Shown one piece after another: positions 1 through 11,880 of a stretch of DNA of 64,000 nucleotides. Made by a program: the position numbers and the translations under genes. A model generated the notes under the pieces. The model was not told the origin of the DNA. It worked only from the letters and a program-made list of their open reading frames with translations, and did not search any database. Every line of letters begins with the position of its first letter. The stretch's first letter is position 1. The stretch comes from Rotaria macrura (Eukaryota; Rotifera; Eurotatoria; Philodinida; Philodinidae): NCBI GenBank assembly GCA_900239685.1, contig OENT01000633.1:26524-90523 (forward strand). The letters are read 5' to 3'.

Positions 1-1357
1 AGAAATTCAATTTTTTCTGAAATATCCATGTCCAATAGCATCATGGAATCAAGCGAATGATTGAAAGTCATACTTTTCTTTTCATAGGAATTAATAAAAG
101 ACAATCATGGATTGCAAATGAAATTAATTGATTTATTTGTTGATTATGCTGATCTTGATTCCGGTGTTGCATGGACTCGTTTGTATAATTTTGAAGACTT
201 CGAAGTCCCTGAGCAAATTCGAATTCATTCTCAAAATCTTCTGAAAGATGATGCAATAAAACAACCAATTTCGATGCAACGATCACCATGGATAATTCAA
301 CAGACCACATCTGATGCCTATAAACCAACAGTTCATTCAAAAGACATTGTTTATATTGAACTTGATTCTGATGCTGATCCATTTCTCAATCGATTTGAAG
401 TTCGTATTTCTAGATAATCAATTGTGTTTCTCTTATTTTCAAAAATGTTTTTGTTTTTGCTGCCTTTTTGTTTTTCAAGTGTGCACGTTGCAGAGTTGGT
501 TCACATTTACCATTTGTCGGTTTCGACTGTGAAACATTCATGGATCCAACACAGCGAACACTGAATTCTCAAATTATATCAACCATTCAATTAGCAAGTT
601 TACTATCATCTCGTAATGAATATCTATATGGCATATTTGATATGCTGGCATTACGTTTACAATTCGATATGAAATCTTTAGCTGAATTTGCTCAACGTCT
701 TTTTTGTTCACGAGACTTTATTCTTCTCAGTTAGTATTATTAGAAATAAAAACAAGAGTGAAACTAATTGAATTTTTTGTCTTTTAAGCTTACAATTATG
801 CTTGTGATTCATCATCACTCATAGAAAACTATCCATCTATGAATGATGCACTAATGCAAGGAACAGCTGTGATTGATTTATTTCGTGTACAACAATATGT
901 AAGCTGTTGTCTAACATTTTGAACTGTTTTTTTTCGAATCATATACCGTAGATTCTTGAAAATTATCCTCAACTATTTCCATATTATGATGTAGTAGTCA
1001 AGTCGAAATCTCGTGGTTTGAGTGAACTTGTTCGCCTTTGCTTTGGCAAACCACTTGATAAATCTTTGCAAACAAGTGATTGGAGAAAAAGACCTCTGAA
1101 ACAAGGACAACTTATTTATAGTGGTAAGTGAAGAAAGAAATAACGAACACAAACGAAGATCAACCAAATCTTTATTCTTTTTAAAAATTTATTTAGTATT
1201 AGATGCTCGAGTTCTTGTTGATATTGCATTATTAATTGAAAAACGTACAAGTAGTTTACAAATTCCATGGTCATGGTCAAATTTTAAAGGTTACATATGG
1301 ACAAATAAAGCATTTAAAAAGCGTATTGGTATGAATCAAAAATTAGAAAATGCTTAA
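1..1357 (+). CDS. EXD3: EXD3/Mut-7-like DEDDy 3'-5' exonuclease, 3' part
   Basis: This is a 3'-5' exoribonuclease domain protein of the DnaQ/DEDD superfamily (Mut-7/Nibbler/EXD3 group, which trims small RNAs in other animals). Readable exons are 88-399, 480-729, 789-898, 952-1123 and 1197-1357, with GT-AG borders and consistent phase. Motif I is FDCETF, with Asp and Glu of DxE, in exon 480-729. Motif II is probably the Asp of YACDSSSL in the next exon. The C-terminal signature reads GLSELVRLCFGKPLDKS, then SDW-KRPL, then YSVLDARVL, whose Tyr and Asp four residues apart are the DEDDy motif III. That signature is diagnostic for the EXD3/Mut-7 branch. The 5' end lies outside the window, and bases 1-87 could not be assigned to exon or intron with confidence. 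The stop is 142 nt before the WDR6 start on the same strand. EXD2 or WRN-type exonucleases are less likely because of the GKPLDKS-SDW-RPL block. Confidence 0.8.
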
Positions 1358-1497
1358 AAAGAGAGTCCTTCTTTGCATATTATTTTTTGACAACAATAGA
1401 TATATAGATAGTATTGTTGAAAGATATTTGTTTTCTTGTTCTCACTGTTATAATATATAACTTTTGTTGTGTTAATTTTTAGATTAATCATTTTTTA

Positions 1498-1500
1498 GCA
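1498..1500 (+). promoter_or_regulatory. Possible trans-splice acceptor at the WDR6 start
   Basis: A T-rich run ending in AG at 1498 lies one base before the ATG at 1500, only 140 nt after the stop of the upstream gene. No 5' exon is evident in the short spacer. This fits spliced-leader addition to an internal cistron, which is known in rotifers. A conventional intron with a 5' UTR exon cannot be excluded. Confidence 0.4.
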
Positions 1501-4500
1501 TGTTCAGTGCACCTGTAACAGCTATAAAAATTTTGCCAAAGCATCGCATATGTTTAGCTGGTAAAATAACTCTAAAATGTTTGTTATTCTAACTGAATTT
1601 CATTAGGTACTGGTCCATATGTTATTGCTTTTGATTTAACCACAAATCAACAATTATTACAAGAGAAAATCTTGATTGATTCGATTGTACATGGCTTTGA
1701 AGCTCGTAAGTTTGAATGTTAAAAAAATGATCCCATGTTTGTATTTGGTCTTAAGGCCAAATTGCAAATGATACCGATGATGCTCCATATATAATTATTG
1801 TCTTCGGGCAACGAACATTCTCGTTTATTCAATGGTCTCCAACATCGTAAGTTGATGCTGGATTTTATCGAATATTTTCAGCGTATGCAACAGTTTGATT
1901 GAAAATTGAATATTTTATTGTTTACAGTCGTTTTTCATTAACAACAATCATACCTCAAATACAGTGTCCTTCTTGGATTGTAAGTGCTCTTATGGTTGAT
2001 CTTAATCCTTTAATTCAAGTAATCAGATAGATACATAGTTGTTTTCATGGAATCTAATTTATTATATCTTAGTCGTTTACAGTCCTATTTGGTACAGCAT
2101 TAAATCAGATATATCGTTATAATAAATCACTAGAATTGATCCAATCATTTAAATATACTACACTGTATTCGTCGTGTCTATTTCGTCATACGAATGAAAA
2201 TATTATATTCGCAGCAGGTACAGTTTTCGGTCAATTGATTCTCTACGAGCAGGATGCACATGACAATTTCCATGAAAAATTCAGTGTTTCTGATCATAAT
2301 GTAAATTTCAATAGGTATGTTAAATTCAAGAAAATATACATTATTCTATTTTCAGGGTGCTATATTTGGAATAACATATTTTGAAAATTTGCTTTGTACA
2401 GTTGGTGATGATCGTACAGTTAAATTATATAAATTTCATAATAGTATCGAATTAATGGCGTCATTTTTTGCTCACGAAGCGCGTATATGGCAATCAAGTT
2501 TAACATCAACACATATTCTAACATGCGGTGAAGATTCTTCAATACGTATATGGTCACATAGATCAACTGGCGAAATGTTATGTAGTTTTTCTGTACATCG
2601 ATGTAAAAGTGTTTGGTGTATGGATATATTGAGAGACGATAATAATAATAAACCATTAATTATAATTAGTGGTTGGAGTGATGGTGGTGTACGTCGTTAT
2701 CATCTTGACGATGTACCGATTGATTCACATGAAATAATATTATTGAATAACATTAGTCTTGAAAACGATTATCCAAGAAATGTTATTTTTCTAAATTCTA
2801 CAATTGTAATTGTTCAAATGAATAGCGGACAACTACTGAGGGTGGATAAAAAAAATCAAACCATATTTTATGATGGTAGAAATACAATAAAAAATGGTTA
2901 CGCTAAAATGGCTGCAGCTCATGATGGTAATCAATATCTTGCGATTGGTTCATTGAATGGTTTCGTTTTTATATTTGATCATCATGGAACATTAATCAAT
3001 GAATTTCAAATAGATGTTAAGAAAAATAATAAAGTCTTGCAAATTTTATGGCTGAATAATACATTGTCATCGAAATTACTTGTTTGTATTCCAGATGGAA
3101 ATATGGTAAATAGGAAAAGTTTTAAAATTTTTGCTTCTATTAGAAAACTAAAACAGAATAGAAATTCTCAAGAGACAAAAGACCGTTAACTATGTTTGTT
3201 GATTTTGAGGAAACAACTTTTGCATGTTTTGATCTTATTGTGACATATTCTACTAATGCATAGAAAGATTAATGTTTTGCTTTTGTTTCTGAAGTTCTTC
3301 TAACACTATTATTCATTCTGTTGAGTATCTCATGCAATACCATACGTAGTTCTTCTGTTTTTTTCAGACAACTTCTATCTTCCTTCATACATGGGTGTTG
3401 ATCTAAAAAAATACAAATGAAAATTTCTCGTTTGAATTCACATGATGTTTTCACACGTTATCAGATAGATCAAATCCAATAGAGCCAGTATTCATAGAGC
3501 TAAGTTTATTGTAGTTCATTTCAAAGAGTTTTCATGTCGTACTCTCGTGATGTATTTGCTACCTAGGTCTTTTAAAATAGTAACTTCGTTTTTTTTTATA
3601 GACGTATGAGATAAACATTGTTCATTGTAAGAAGGTTTTAATCATTCTAAGCATGTTATATTACTTTCTAGTTGAGTGATCAATTGTCTAATAATTATTT
3701 CATGTTGCATGATATTGTCTACAATTCTCAAATGTACGGAGGGTAACGATAGGAGAACAATAATCGTTCTACCAAAGTTGAATGGCGTTTAACAGATTGC
3801 AGACGATTAATGCATTAAAATGCCATCGGTTTGAATCACATGAATTTTCAGTTCTTCCTGTTTTTTCTTCTGATCATGAACAAAGTTTCATGTTAATTTT
3901 AGTTTGTTTACAATATAAATAATCATCCTGCAACAATCGATTATTATTTAGAAAATTTACCCGATTTCGAACAACGCTGGCCGAATACATGTCTATATCT
4001 CGATCAATATAATTTATTACTTATTGGTGATCGACAAGGAAATATTCTTTCGTATGATTTAATCAATCAATCGAATTGTTCGATATATCAAAAATTTGAA
4101 CGTTTGCATGGTATCAATGGTACATCATCGATTGATATTGATGAAAATACAAATCTTATTCGTTCATGTGGTCGCGATGGTTATATAAATGTATTCTCTC
4201 TTGATCATGAACAGCGAAAATTAATACATCAATCGACATTTACAATAACATCCGATATAACATGGCTCGATAGATTCATAAATCATCCATCATTAATAAC
4301 ATGTTTTACAACAAATAATTTTTCTCTTTATACATTAGATGAACAAATCAAACGGCGTTTAATGCATGTTGAATGTGGTGGAGGCCATCGTAATCATGAT
4401 TTTTTTATCGAAAACAATTCGAATGCTCATTTCATTTATGTACGTAATAAACAAATACATTTAGCACAAAAGAATCTATTGAGAATATTAAATGAATCGA

Positions 4501-7500
4501 CATGTTTATCTGCCATACCACCAACACATGGAGTAGAAATTCGTTGTGTAAAATTATTTGAATCAAATAATCATTTATATATGATGACTGGTAGCGAAGA
4601 TACTCAAATTAAATTATTTCAATTACAGGTACGATCATTATTCGAATTGATTGATGCGTTTTTTTTCGAATATATCGATAGTTGAAAATTCAAAGCAAGA
4701 AAAAAATATGAATGCTTATAAGAGAAAGTCGAAAAATATGTCAGACAAATGTTGACTAGCGTTTGATCTGTTGTATCGCATACTATACTATTGATATTTA
4801 AACAGAGATGCAACAGAAGTTAAGAGACAATGAAAGAATTTATTCCTTCTGTTAGCTACTATCCAAATTAAATCATCTATGTATTTCGTAGATTCTATAA
4901 CAACTATGTAATATCATTCGAGATAGACATTAGTACAACGTTGAATAATTATTCTTGCTCGTAAACCTGTATTGAATTAAATATGCCTATCCTACATTAT
5001 AGATAATTTGATATCTAATAAAGATAGAGCAATTGTAGTTTTGACAGTAGAATTAAAATTATACATTGTTTTCTTTTTACATATCGTCTAGTTGATACGT
5101 ATTGTAAATTATTATTCACCATCACTCTTACTAAAGAAAAGCTGATATGGCTGTAATTAGAAACATATCATAGTGAGTAATGTGCATGGAAAGAAATCAC
5201 TATTCACTAGAACAAATTCATACAGATCTATTCTTCATGTGTATACATGAATTTGAGTGTAGATAGACAAATGAAGTGGCCGGTGACGAATGGATGCAAC
5301 TAAGAATATAATAAAGAAAATGCTAATACGATCAAACTTCTTATATTTGAAGCTTTAAAATGTATGAACAATACACATTGATGAAATTTAGATTATGATT
5401 AATACCATTACGGATAATAGCTTTCACAAAACAGTATCAAAATAACGAACAGTTGATTTCATTTTAAGTTGAACTGTAAACTCAATTATTGTTGTAAATG
5501 GCAGATGCTTGAAAACTTAAGATTAACATAAACATTAGAATAAAGTAAGACATGCATCGAGTTTCCGATTCAGTTTTAAAAGTTGGTGCACCACATTAAA
5601 AAATGATAATGGAATACATAGCCAATAAAAGGTGTTCAATGAAGGCATGATCAACGTTAGGATCAATTGCGTTAATCTACATATTTTTATCATAAATGAT
5701 TTTAACTTGATACTTTTATAATTTGCTTATGCTTGTATCGAATTCTGAAAATAGACCTGACAAGTTTAGTTCATTTTTACATTGACACATACGAAAAAAA
5801 ATCAATTGTTTCCAAGTACTACTTTAAGAGAAATCTCTCACGTCAAATTCACATTTTAACAGTACGAAGCACAAGATGAAATATACTCTATCTATTGTCT
5901 AGATATTTACGAAGTAGAATTCATTATGATAGACTTTTTTCGTACCTCAACCATAGCCGATAAATCCTGTTCCTCACACCCTATCATATTCGTGGACCAG
6001 TTGCATATTTTATCATTCGTCAGCATGATGTTTTCTTTTTCTTTCTGTCACGGCTTCTCACTCAACAATGCCACTAGGTAGATCATACTGGAGAAAAATA
6101 TTGACTTACTTGTAGCATGTTGATGCTGATCCAAAGAATTATCATTCACTTTTCACTGCAAGAGATAAAGAACAACGAAGTTTTTTTTTAATGAAATTCG
6201 TTACTCTCACATAGTTTCTCGTCGAAAACAATTTTAGAGTCCGCCTCCATCTATCTAGGTCGATCATCGTTGTACGCTATTAATAGAAATCTTACATTTA
6301 TCAATACAGTTAGCATTGGTAAAATTTCTCGAGCAGCAAAAATTGTTTTCTCTTCGATTCAAGTTTTACAAACGAAGTACAATTCATTTGATGAATTGAA
6401 CCTGATGAATGCTCTCTGCATTTTTTAATTACCAATCATGTCCTCGAAACAACCTACAAGCATGACAAGACAAGCTTTTTTGAATTGTTCAAATCTAGAA
6501 ATAAGTTGCATACTCATAATATACATAAGTAGCGTTTTTGAAAGCACGCAATAGATAACGAAAGAGTAGCATCATGCTTGATACTTAATTCACGTAAGCA
6601 TTTCTACTCACTGTGAATGTGGAGGGGAAAAAAGAAGCTTTTCGAAACTAAACCGATTTCAGGAAAAAAATAGAAATGTCTCATAAAAGACGATAGTATT
6701 GTGAGTGTTAGTCTAACTAGTCTGTTGAAACTTTGTTGCTTTTTTTTCAGACAAAAAGATATATATTGTTTATTTAGATAGCAAACTTCGGTGAAACTTT
6801 TTCTGATCGCTGTTTAGTTTCGTTTACTGGTCAAAGACTAAAGAATTCTATGAATGTGTTATAGAGTTTTATTTTTGCTTTTTTCTCTACGAAAACCATG
6901 TTATTCCCAATTTTGAATGCATCTATTTGTCAGTGGACTAGTCACAATTCCTACTTGAGTCATTTTCATTTCAAAATTATCCTATGTGAATAATTTCAAA
7001 TAATGTCGCACTAATAATTCAGCAATGGCACTTCTTCATTTGTGCTGTATTTCTGTTTAACACGCACAACGACTTCTTGCAAATGAATAAAGATACCAAA
7101 GTTCTCATCAATTTCGCTCACCAAAAGATCTCTTAGTAATATGAATAGCAAATTACGTCATATTTAACCTAATACTACTTCAGTCTTTAGCATATGATTA
7201 AATTGCAGTACTCGTGTGTAAAGTAATAGTTTGAATTTATATGAATTCTTTTTTGTCGTATTGAAATAGTCTTTCTATAATACGCTAAACATCATACTTG
7301 CGGAAGCACTGAAATTGAAATGATAAAAATCCAGGATTTTTGCAAGTGTCGGTTACAGTGAACCTAGTAGAACATGATAGAAGAAGAATGTCAATAAACG
7401 GTGCGTATTGCAGTTTACGTTAAGATAGGCTAATGCCACAATGATCTTAAACAACTAATCAAAACTAGTCAACGTACGCAAGATAAAGTTTATTACATGT

Positions 7501-9685
7501 ATGTACAATGAATAAAAATATCAAACGCTTTTTTCGAACATAATTACGTGTCCAAATGCAAGGATATTAATACCTATCAAAGGATAAATGCAAATACATA
7601 TATACATATATATGTTAAATACTTCCCTTTGTTATTTTTGCACTCGTTTAACTTGTACCGACTAGCTAACTTATTAGAGAAATAAAATTTGTTTTGACAT
7701 TTAAATACTGGCTATCCATTCTCAATTAATCAACAATGTTTATTTTCGAACTAATTCACTTAATGAATAATACATCATACATGAAAATTCGTTGTTGTAG
7801 AGTCAGAAGTCCTAATTCTGCCGATAAAAAAACGTGCTCAGAAAAATATCGGTTACTCACGTTCTGAATGGCATGCAGATCTGAATTTTATTTTCCGGAA
7901 TAGAGCAAACATTTTTCTATCAACTGATGTAAAATTTGTTGAAAAATATTCAAGTGACTTTGTACAATGAGCGTGACAATAGCAGGGGGTGGGGTGGATA
8001 AATTATTATCCAATGCTGCTGTGTTCTTTATTATGCCGATCAATGTATTTTTTGTTCCTAATTATGNNNNNNNNNNNNNNNNNNNNNNNNNNNNNNNNNN
8101 NNNNNNNNNNNNNNNNNNNNNNNNNNNNNNNNNNNNNNNNNNNNNNNNNNNNNNNNNNNNNNNNNNNNNNNNNNNNNNNNNNNNNNNNNNNNNNNNNNNN
8201 NNNNNNNNNNNNNNNNNNNNNNNNNNNNNNNNNNNNNNNNNNNNNNNNNNNNNNNNNNNNNNNNNNNNNNNNNNNNNNNNNNNNNNNNNNNNNNNNNNNN
8301 NNNNNNAAATTTTACATCAGTTGATAGAAAAATGTTTGCTCTATTCCGGAAAATAAAATTCAGATCTGCATGCCATTCAGAACGTGAGTAACCGATATTT
8401 TTCTGAGCACGTTTTTTTATCGGCAGAATTAGGACTTCTGACTCTATTTTTTTTTGTAATCATTATATTTACTGCCAAGGTAACACAATGGATAGATTGT
8501 TACGTATCTTTATTTTAGAATGAACTGACCACTTTAAAATGTCAACATATGTCAACATTACAATCGCATCTATCAGCTGTTTGTGATATAATTGCAATTG
8601 ATAATTTATTGTTTTCATGTGGTGCTCGAGCACAGATTTTTGCTTGGCAAATCAAAAATAACATTGTTATTCGTTCTGGTCAATTTATGCTTCATCCATT
8701 GCGTCGGCGTCATGGTGGAGGTGGTGGCGGCGGCGGTGGTGGTGGTGTCGGTGGAAATATCAATGATGAAAATAAAAAGGAGAATTCCGATGATGATCGT
8801 GGATTAGATGTTCGGTAGGATAAAACCAATGAAATATGGAATAGATTAAAACTCTATTGTCTGTCTTTCTTTATCTATTCTAGATTTACTAGTATTGCAG
8901 CTATTCGTTTAACTGAAAATGGACATTATTTATTGTTTGTTACTGGATCTGATGCTATATTACGGTATGTATTCAAGATAAAGTCTTCAATTTTTTTCTA
9001 TAAAAGAAACCCGTCTCTGTTTAGCATGTTTCGTTATACAATGTTATCAAGTCGTTTTGTTTTACTTCAAACATGTACACATTCCGAATATTGTCAGTTA
9101 CGTGTAAAAGTATATTCAAATCGTCATATCGTATTTGTTTCGTCGACGGATGGTCTAATATGTGCATATGATGTAACTTCATTAGATAATACAATACGTT
9201 CAAATAGCATCAAACTTCATCAATCAGGAATTAATGATTTTGATTTAATTGAAATCATCGAAAACAATATTCTTCGTTTAGCAAGTGTTGGTGATGATGG
9301 TTCAGTGCATGTTTCAATTTTTGATATTAATAGTTGGCAATGGAAACGAGAGTATTCCAAAGAATGTATTCATCAATCACCAGCAACAGGTAGCAAAAAA
9401 ATAGTTAGTTCAAATATTTAATTAATACTTCTTTTTGAAGGTGTTCGTTTTCTAAATTCGACTATATTTCTTTCAATCGGCATTGATCAGCGACTCAAAT
9501 TATGGACAATTAAAAATGATGAACAAATATTAGCATTAACAAAAGATTATCTTGTCGATATTCGTGATATTCTTTCTATGGATATGATTTTTTGTGATAG
9601 AAAAAAAGAATTTGTCATTGTTGTAGCTGGTGCTGGTGTTCAAACAATTGAATTCGATTTAGAAACTTCCTTGTTTCATTCATAG
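1500..9685 (+). CDS. WDR6: WD repeat protein WDR6 (tRNA 2'-O-methylation cofactor)
   Basis: WDR6 (yeast Trm734/Rtt10) is the beta-propeller partner of FTSJ1/Trm7, which 2'-O-methylates the tRNA wobble position 34. Eleven exons were placed: 1500-1560, 1607-1705, 1756-1846, 1928-2018, 2073-2300, 2356-3105, 3903-4628, 8519-8814, 8884-8964, 9025-9389 and 9441-9685. Together they give 3033 nt, 1010 residues plus stop, against about 1120 in human. Recognisable family blocks occur in order: N-terminal APVTAIKIL, IVHGFEA, the WD block HEARIWQ-GEDSSIRIWS, QRWPNTC, GDRQGNI, SCGRDGYINVF, LLFSCGARAQIFAWQ, and the C-terminal IDQRLKLWTI. Exon 8519-8814 carries a poly-Gly loop. Two introns are long (797 and 3890 nt); the rest are about 45-65 nt. 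The 3890-nt intron contains the assembly gap and a foldback repeat. ZDHHC12 begins 60 nt after the stop. Confidence 0.9.
3269..3425 (-). other. Possible nested exon of a coiled-coil protein in a WDR6 intron
   Basis: The 797-nt WDR6 intron is long for this gene. On its minus strand a T-rich acceptor precedes an open stretch of about 45 codons that reads DQHPCMKEDRSCLKKTEEL and continues, Arg/Glu/Lys-rich, to a stop near 3269. It resembles the end of a coiled-coil protein. Further upstream on the same strand are short open helical pieces (for example KKQEELKIHVIQTDGI), but no continuous gene could be assembled. It may be a nested gene, a decayed one, or chance. The family is not recognised. Confidence 0.2.
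7798..8446. mobile_element. Foldback/MITE-like element, 140-bp perfect inverted repeats
   Basis: The segment 7798-7937 reappears as its exact reverse complement at 8307-8446, as far as base-by-base reading shows. The outermost dinucleotide on both sides is TA, which would fit a TA target duplication and a Tc1/mariner-type terminal repeat starting GAGTCAGAAGTCC. The interior consists of 129 readable bases, including a short G-rich run, plus 240 unknown bases. No transposase coding is visible. The alternative is an assembly artefact at a collapsed palindrome, because the right arm begins exactly at the gap edge. Confidence 0.6.
8067..8306. other. Assembly gap (240 unknown bases)
   Basis: This is a run of N inside the 3.9-kb WDR6 intron, between the arms of a perfect inverted repeat. 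The true length and content are unknown. Palindromes commonly break assemblies, so the gap is probably caused by the repeat. Confidence 0.95.
8716..8754 (+). repeat. GGT/GGC triplet repeat coding a poly-Gly loop
   Basis: This is an imperfect GGT/GGC/GGA triplet run within a WDR6 exon. It is translated as about eleven glycines, then Val-Gly-Gly, followed by an acidic/Asn-rich stretch. It lies between two propeller strands, so it probably forms a flexible surface loop. Confidence 0.8.
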
Positions 9686-9745
9686 AAATATGATTTGTTT
9701 TCTTTCTATTCTAGATGTTGATTATTTAATATAAACTCCGTCTGA

Positions 9746-10970
9746 ATGAAATGCATATTGGATTTCATCCAATGGAAAAAGGTGATCGTTCGTGGATGTC
9801 ATCTTTTATTAGTCTTTGGAATTGTTGCATCACTTGTATTTCAACCATCTGGTAAGTTTTCATATTTAAAAACTAGATAATGAAATCAAAATAAAATTCC
9901 TATATGATTTCAATTGCATGGCTGATTCAGATCTTCGATCGGCTTTATATGATACAGGAAATTATCTCTATTGTATTGCATATGGTCTACTCGTTTATCT
10001 GTCACTTTTCTTTTATTTTCTGACTTGTTATACTGACCCTGGCTATGTACCATATAAAAGAGTACGACTAGATATTTTTCGATTATCAAAACAAAGTAAT
10101 TCATTCTAACTATAACAATTTATTCAAATAGATACCCAGTTGGACTGGAGGAATGGGATCTGCTTCGGATGATGACAATGAGGATGAAAGTAATGAACAA
10201 CAAGTAACAACACCAACAACTACAACTAGTAACACTTATTTACGCAAATGTCTCTTATGCAATATTGAAGTAAAATCAACTGAATTATTAGAAACACTAG
10301 AAATAGTGGCATTCACTTGTATACTTTTAGCAACCACTTCGAAGTCATCATTGTGACTTCTGTAATAGATGTGTACTCAAATATGATCATCATGTAAAAT
10401 TTTAAAATAATTTTTAAAAATCATACCAGAAAATCAACTCTTTTCTTCTGTTGTTCAGTGTCCGTATTTGGAAACATGCATCGGAGAATATAATCATCGT
10501 TATTTCTGGTGTTTTCTTCTTACAACGGACATACTCATTTTATGGTCGATGATGCTTAGCAGGTATGAATTACTTGGTTTTTTTTTCATCATGTGTTCAA
10601 GGACTGGCTTCTGATTTTTTTTTCGGATTTTAGTCGATCGTTTGTACCATTTAGTGATTGGTCATCATGGTTGCACGTAAATAAATTTCGTTTATTTGCT
10701 ATGCATGTTCTAATTATATCATTATGTGCAACAACGATTCTCTTGTGTATTCATTCCTATTTTGCTCTAACCAATTCAACAACTTGGGAGAGTGTATCGA
10801 GACATCGAATAACATATTTAAATCGTTTACCAAATGCAGATCTTAATCCGTTTCATCAAGGCTACTGTCACAATTTCTTTTATTCATTCTTATGCCATCG
10901 AATCAAAGAACAGCAATGGGATGTTGTTTATAAAAGACGTGTAGAAGAACATGTTACTTTATATATGTAA
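9746..10970 (+). CDS. ZDHHC12: Palmitoyltransferase ZDHHC12-like
   Basis: A DHHC S-acyltransferase, which transfers palmitate to cysteines of client proteins in Golgi/ER membranes. Exons 9746-9851, 9931-10061, 10132-10269, 10331-10393, 10459-10562 and 10634-10970 give 292 residues, close to the usual ZDHHC12 length (about 267). Visible are two N-terminal TM segments, the TM2-linked DPG motif (CYTDPGYV), and the cysteine-rich domain CLLCNIEQPLRSHHCDFCN followed by Asp-His-His-Cys at 144-147. The catalytic Cys falls at the first codon of exon 10459. CIGEYNHRYF, two further TM segments, and the TTxE motif as TTWE within SNSTTWESVSRHRITYL follow; this last string is typical of ZDHHC12. All zinc ligands and the catalytic Cys are present. 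A pyrimidine-AG acceptor at 9714 follows the WDR6 stop by 29 nt, suggesting that this gene is a downstream cistron. Confidence 0.88.
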
Positions 10971-11807
10971 TTACATGTATTATTGCTTTACTTAAATAAA
11001 AAAAGGTCATACCAAAAAATAAATCATACAATAAAAGTCATTTATTTAGCTTTTTCACAGTTTGATGAATTTCGAAAATCCGAGTCAAATACTATTATTT
11101 TCATATTATGACAAAGATATACACGTCTCACTCTATTTTCTCGACTCAAGCAAAGTATGTGCGTAAAATAAAAAAAACAATAGTTTTGTTTCATCATAAT
11201 TAGTTCAATGTAACATGTTTACATTCGCTCGATCGTAAATTCTCCATTAATCAATAAGGAAGGAAAAAAATGTAGCTTCTGATTGCCGTTAGCCATCATG
11301 GAAACAGAATCTATAAGAACGTATTTGAAAATACGTGAGAAAAACACGACAACATCTATTAGCCGGTAGCAATACACAAGAAACTATGTCATTTTTGGTT
11401 GTTAATCAACGAAAATTTGATGGTAGACTCAAGTTTCCTCGTTGAATAACACCTAGATATTACTTCATAATTAAAGTTTCACTGGTTTGTTCGTGGGCAA
11501 ACCATTCTTTCTCAGAATTGTTCTTTAGATAGAACGGGAGCTTTTTTTCCATCTATTGCTTTAGTGGTAATATATGTTATCAGAAAAAAATAAATTTTAT
11601 CATCAATTATTTTCTGAAAATCAAAGACCAATAAAATCTGCATTGAACTTTACGGACTACTGTTGCGCGAATCGGTTGATGCATCAAGAACAACAAAGAA
11701 AAAATACTTGAGAACGATAGAGTAATGCTTCGAACAAAAGCAACATGCAACGTCATGATTATGCTGTTGACAGTTGAAGTAATGCGTCAACGTAGAAAAA
11801 AAATTCC
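10971..11807. other. Intergenic region, no gene seen
   Basis: AT-rich spacer between ZDHHC12 and the alcohol dehydrogenase promoter. AATAAA-type hexamers just after 10990 and near 11020 could serve as the ZDHHC12 polyadenylation signal. Nothing else was recognised. Confidence 0.6.
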
Positions 11808-11817
11808 TATATAAAAG
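11808..11817 (+). promoter_or_regulatory. TATA box of the alcohol dehydrogenase gene
   Basis: A consensus TATATAAAAG lies 64 nt before the ATG at 11881, leaving room for a transcription start about 30 nt downstream and a short leader. It is the clearest TATA-type core promoter in the window. Confidence 0.55.
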
Positions 11818-11880
11818 CCGTCCGTTTCCAGCCTGCCTTTCATTCAATTCAACTTTCAATTGAATTCACTTCCACGCAGT

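Larger units (their letters stand above)
4629..8518 (+). other. Long WDR6 intron with foldback element and gap
   Basis: This intron separates the WDR6 exon ending ..KLFQLQ from the one starting NELTTLKCQH. It starts GTACG and ends TTTTAG. At 3890 nt it is about 60 times longer than most introns of the gene. No coding exon was recognised in it on either strand. Its 3' quarter carries the 140-bp inverted repeats and the run of unknown bases listed separately. The rest is AT-rich unique-looking sequence. Confidence 0.7.

Noticed and set aside
11650-11859. Minus-strand 69-codon frame over the ADH promoter
   Set aside because: Overlaps the TATA box and leader of the ADH gene and has no recognisable features.
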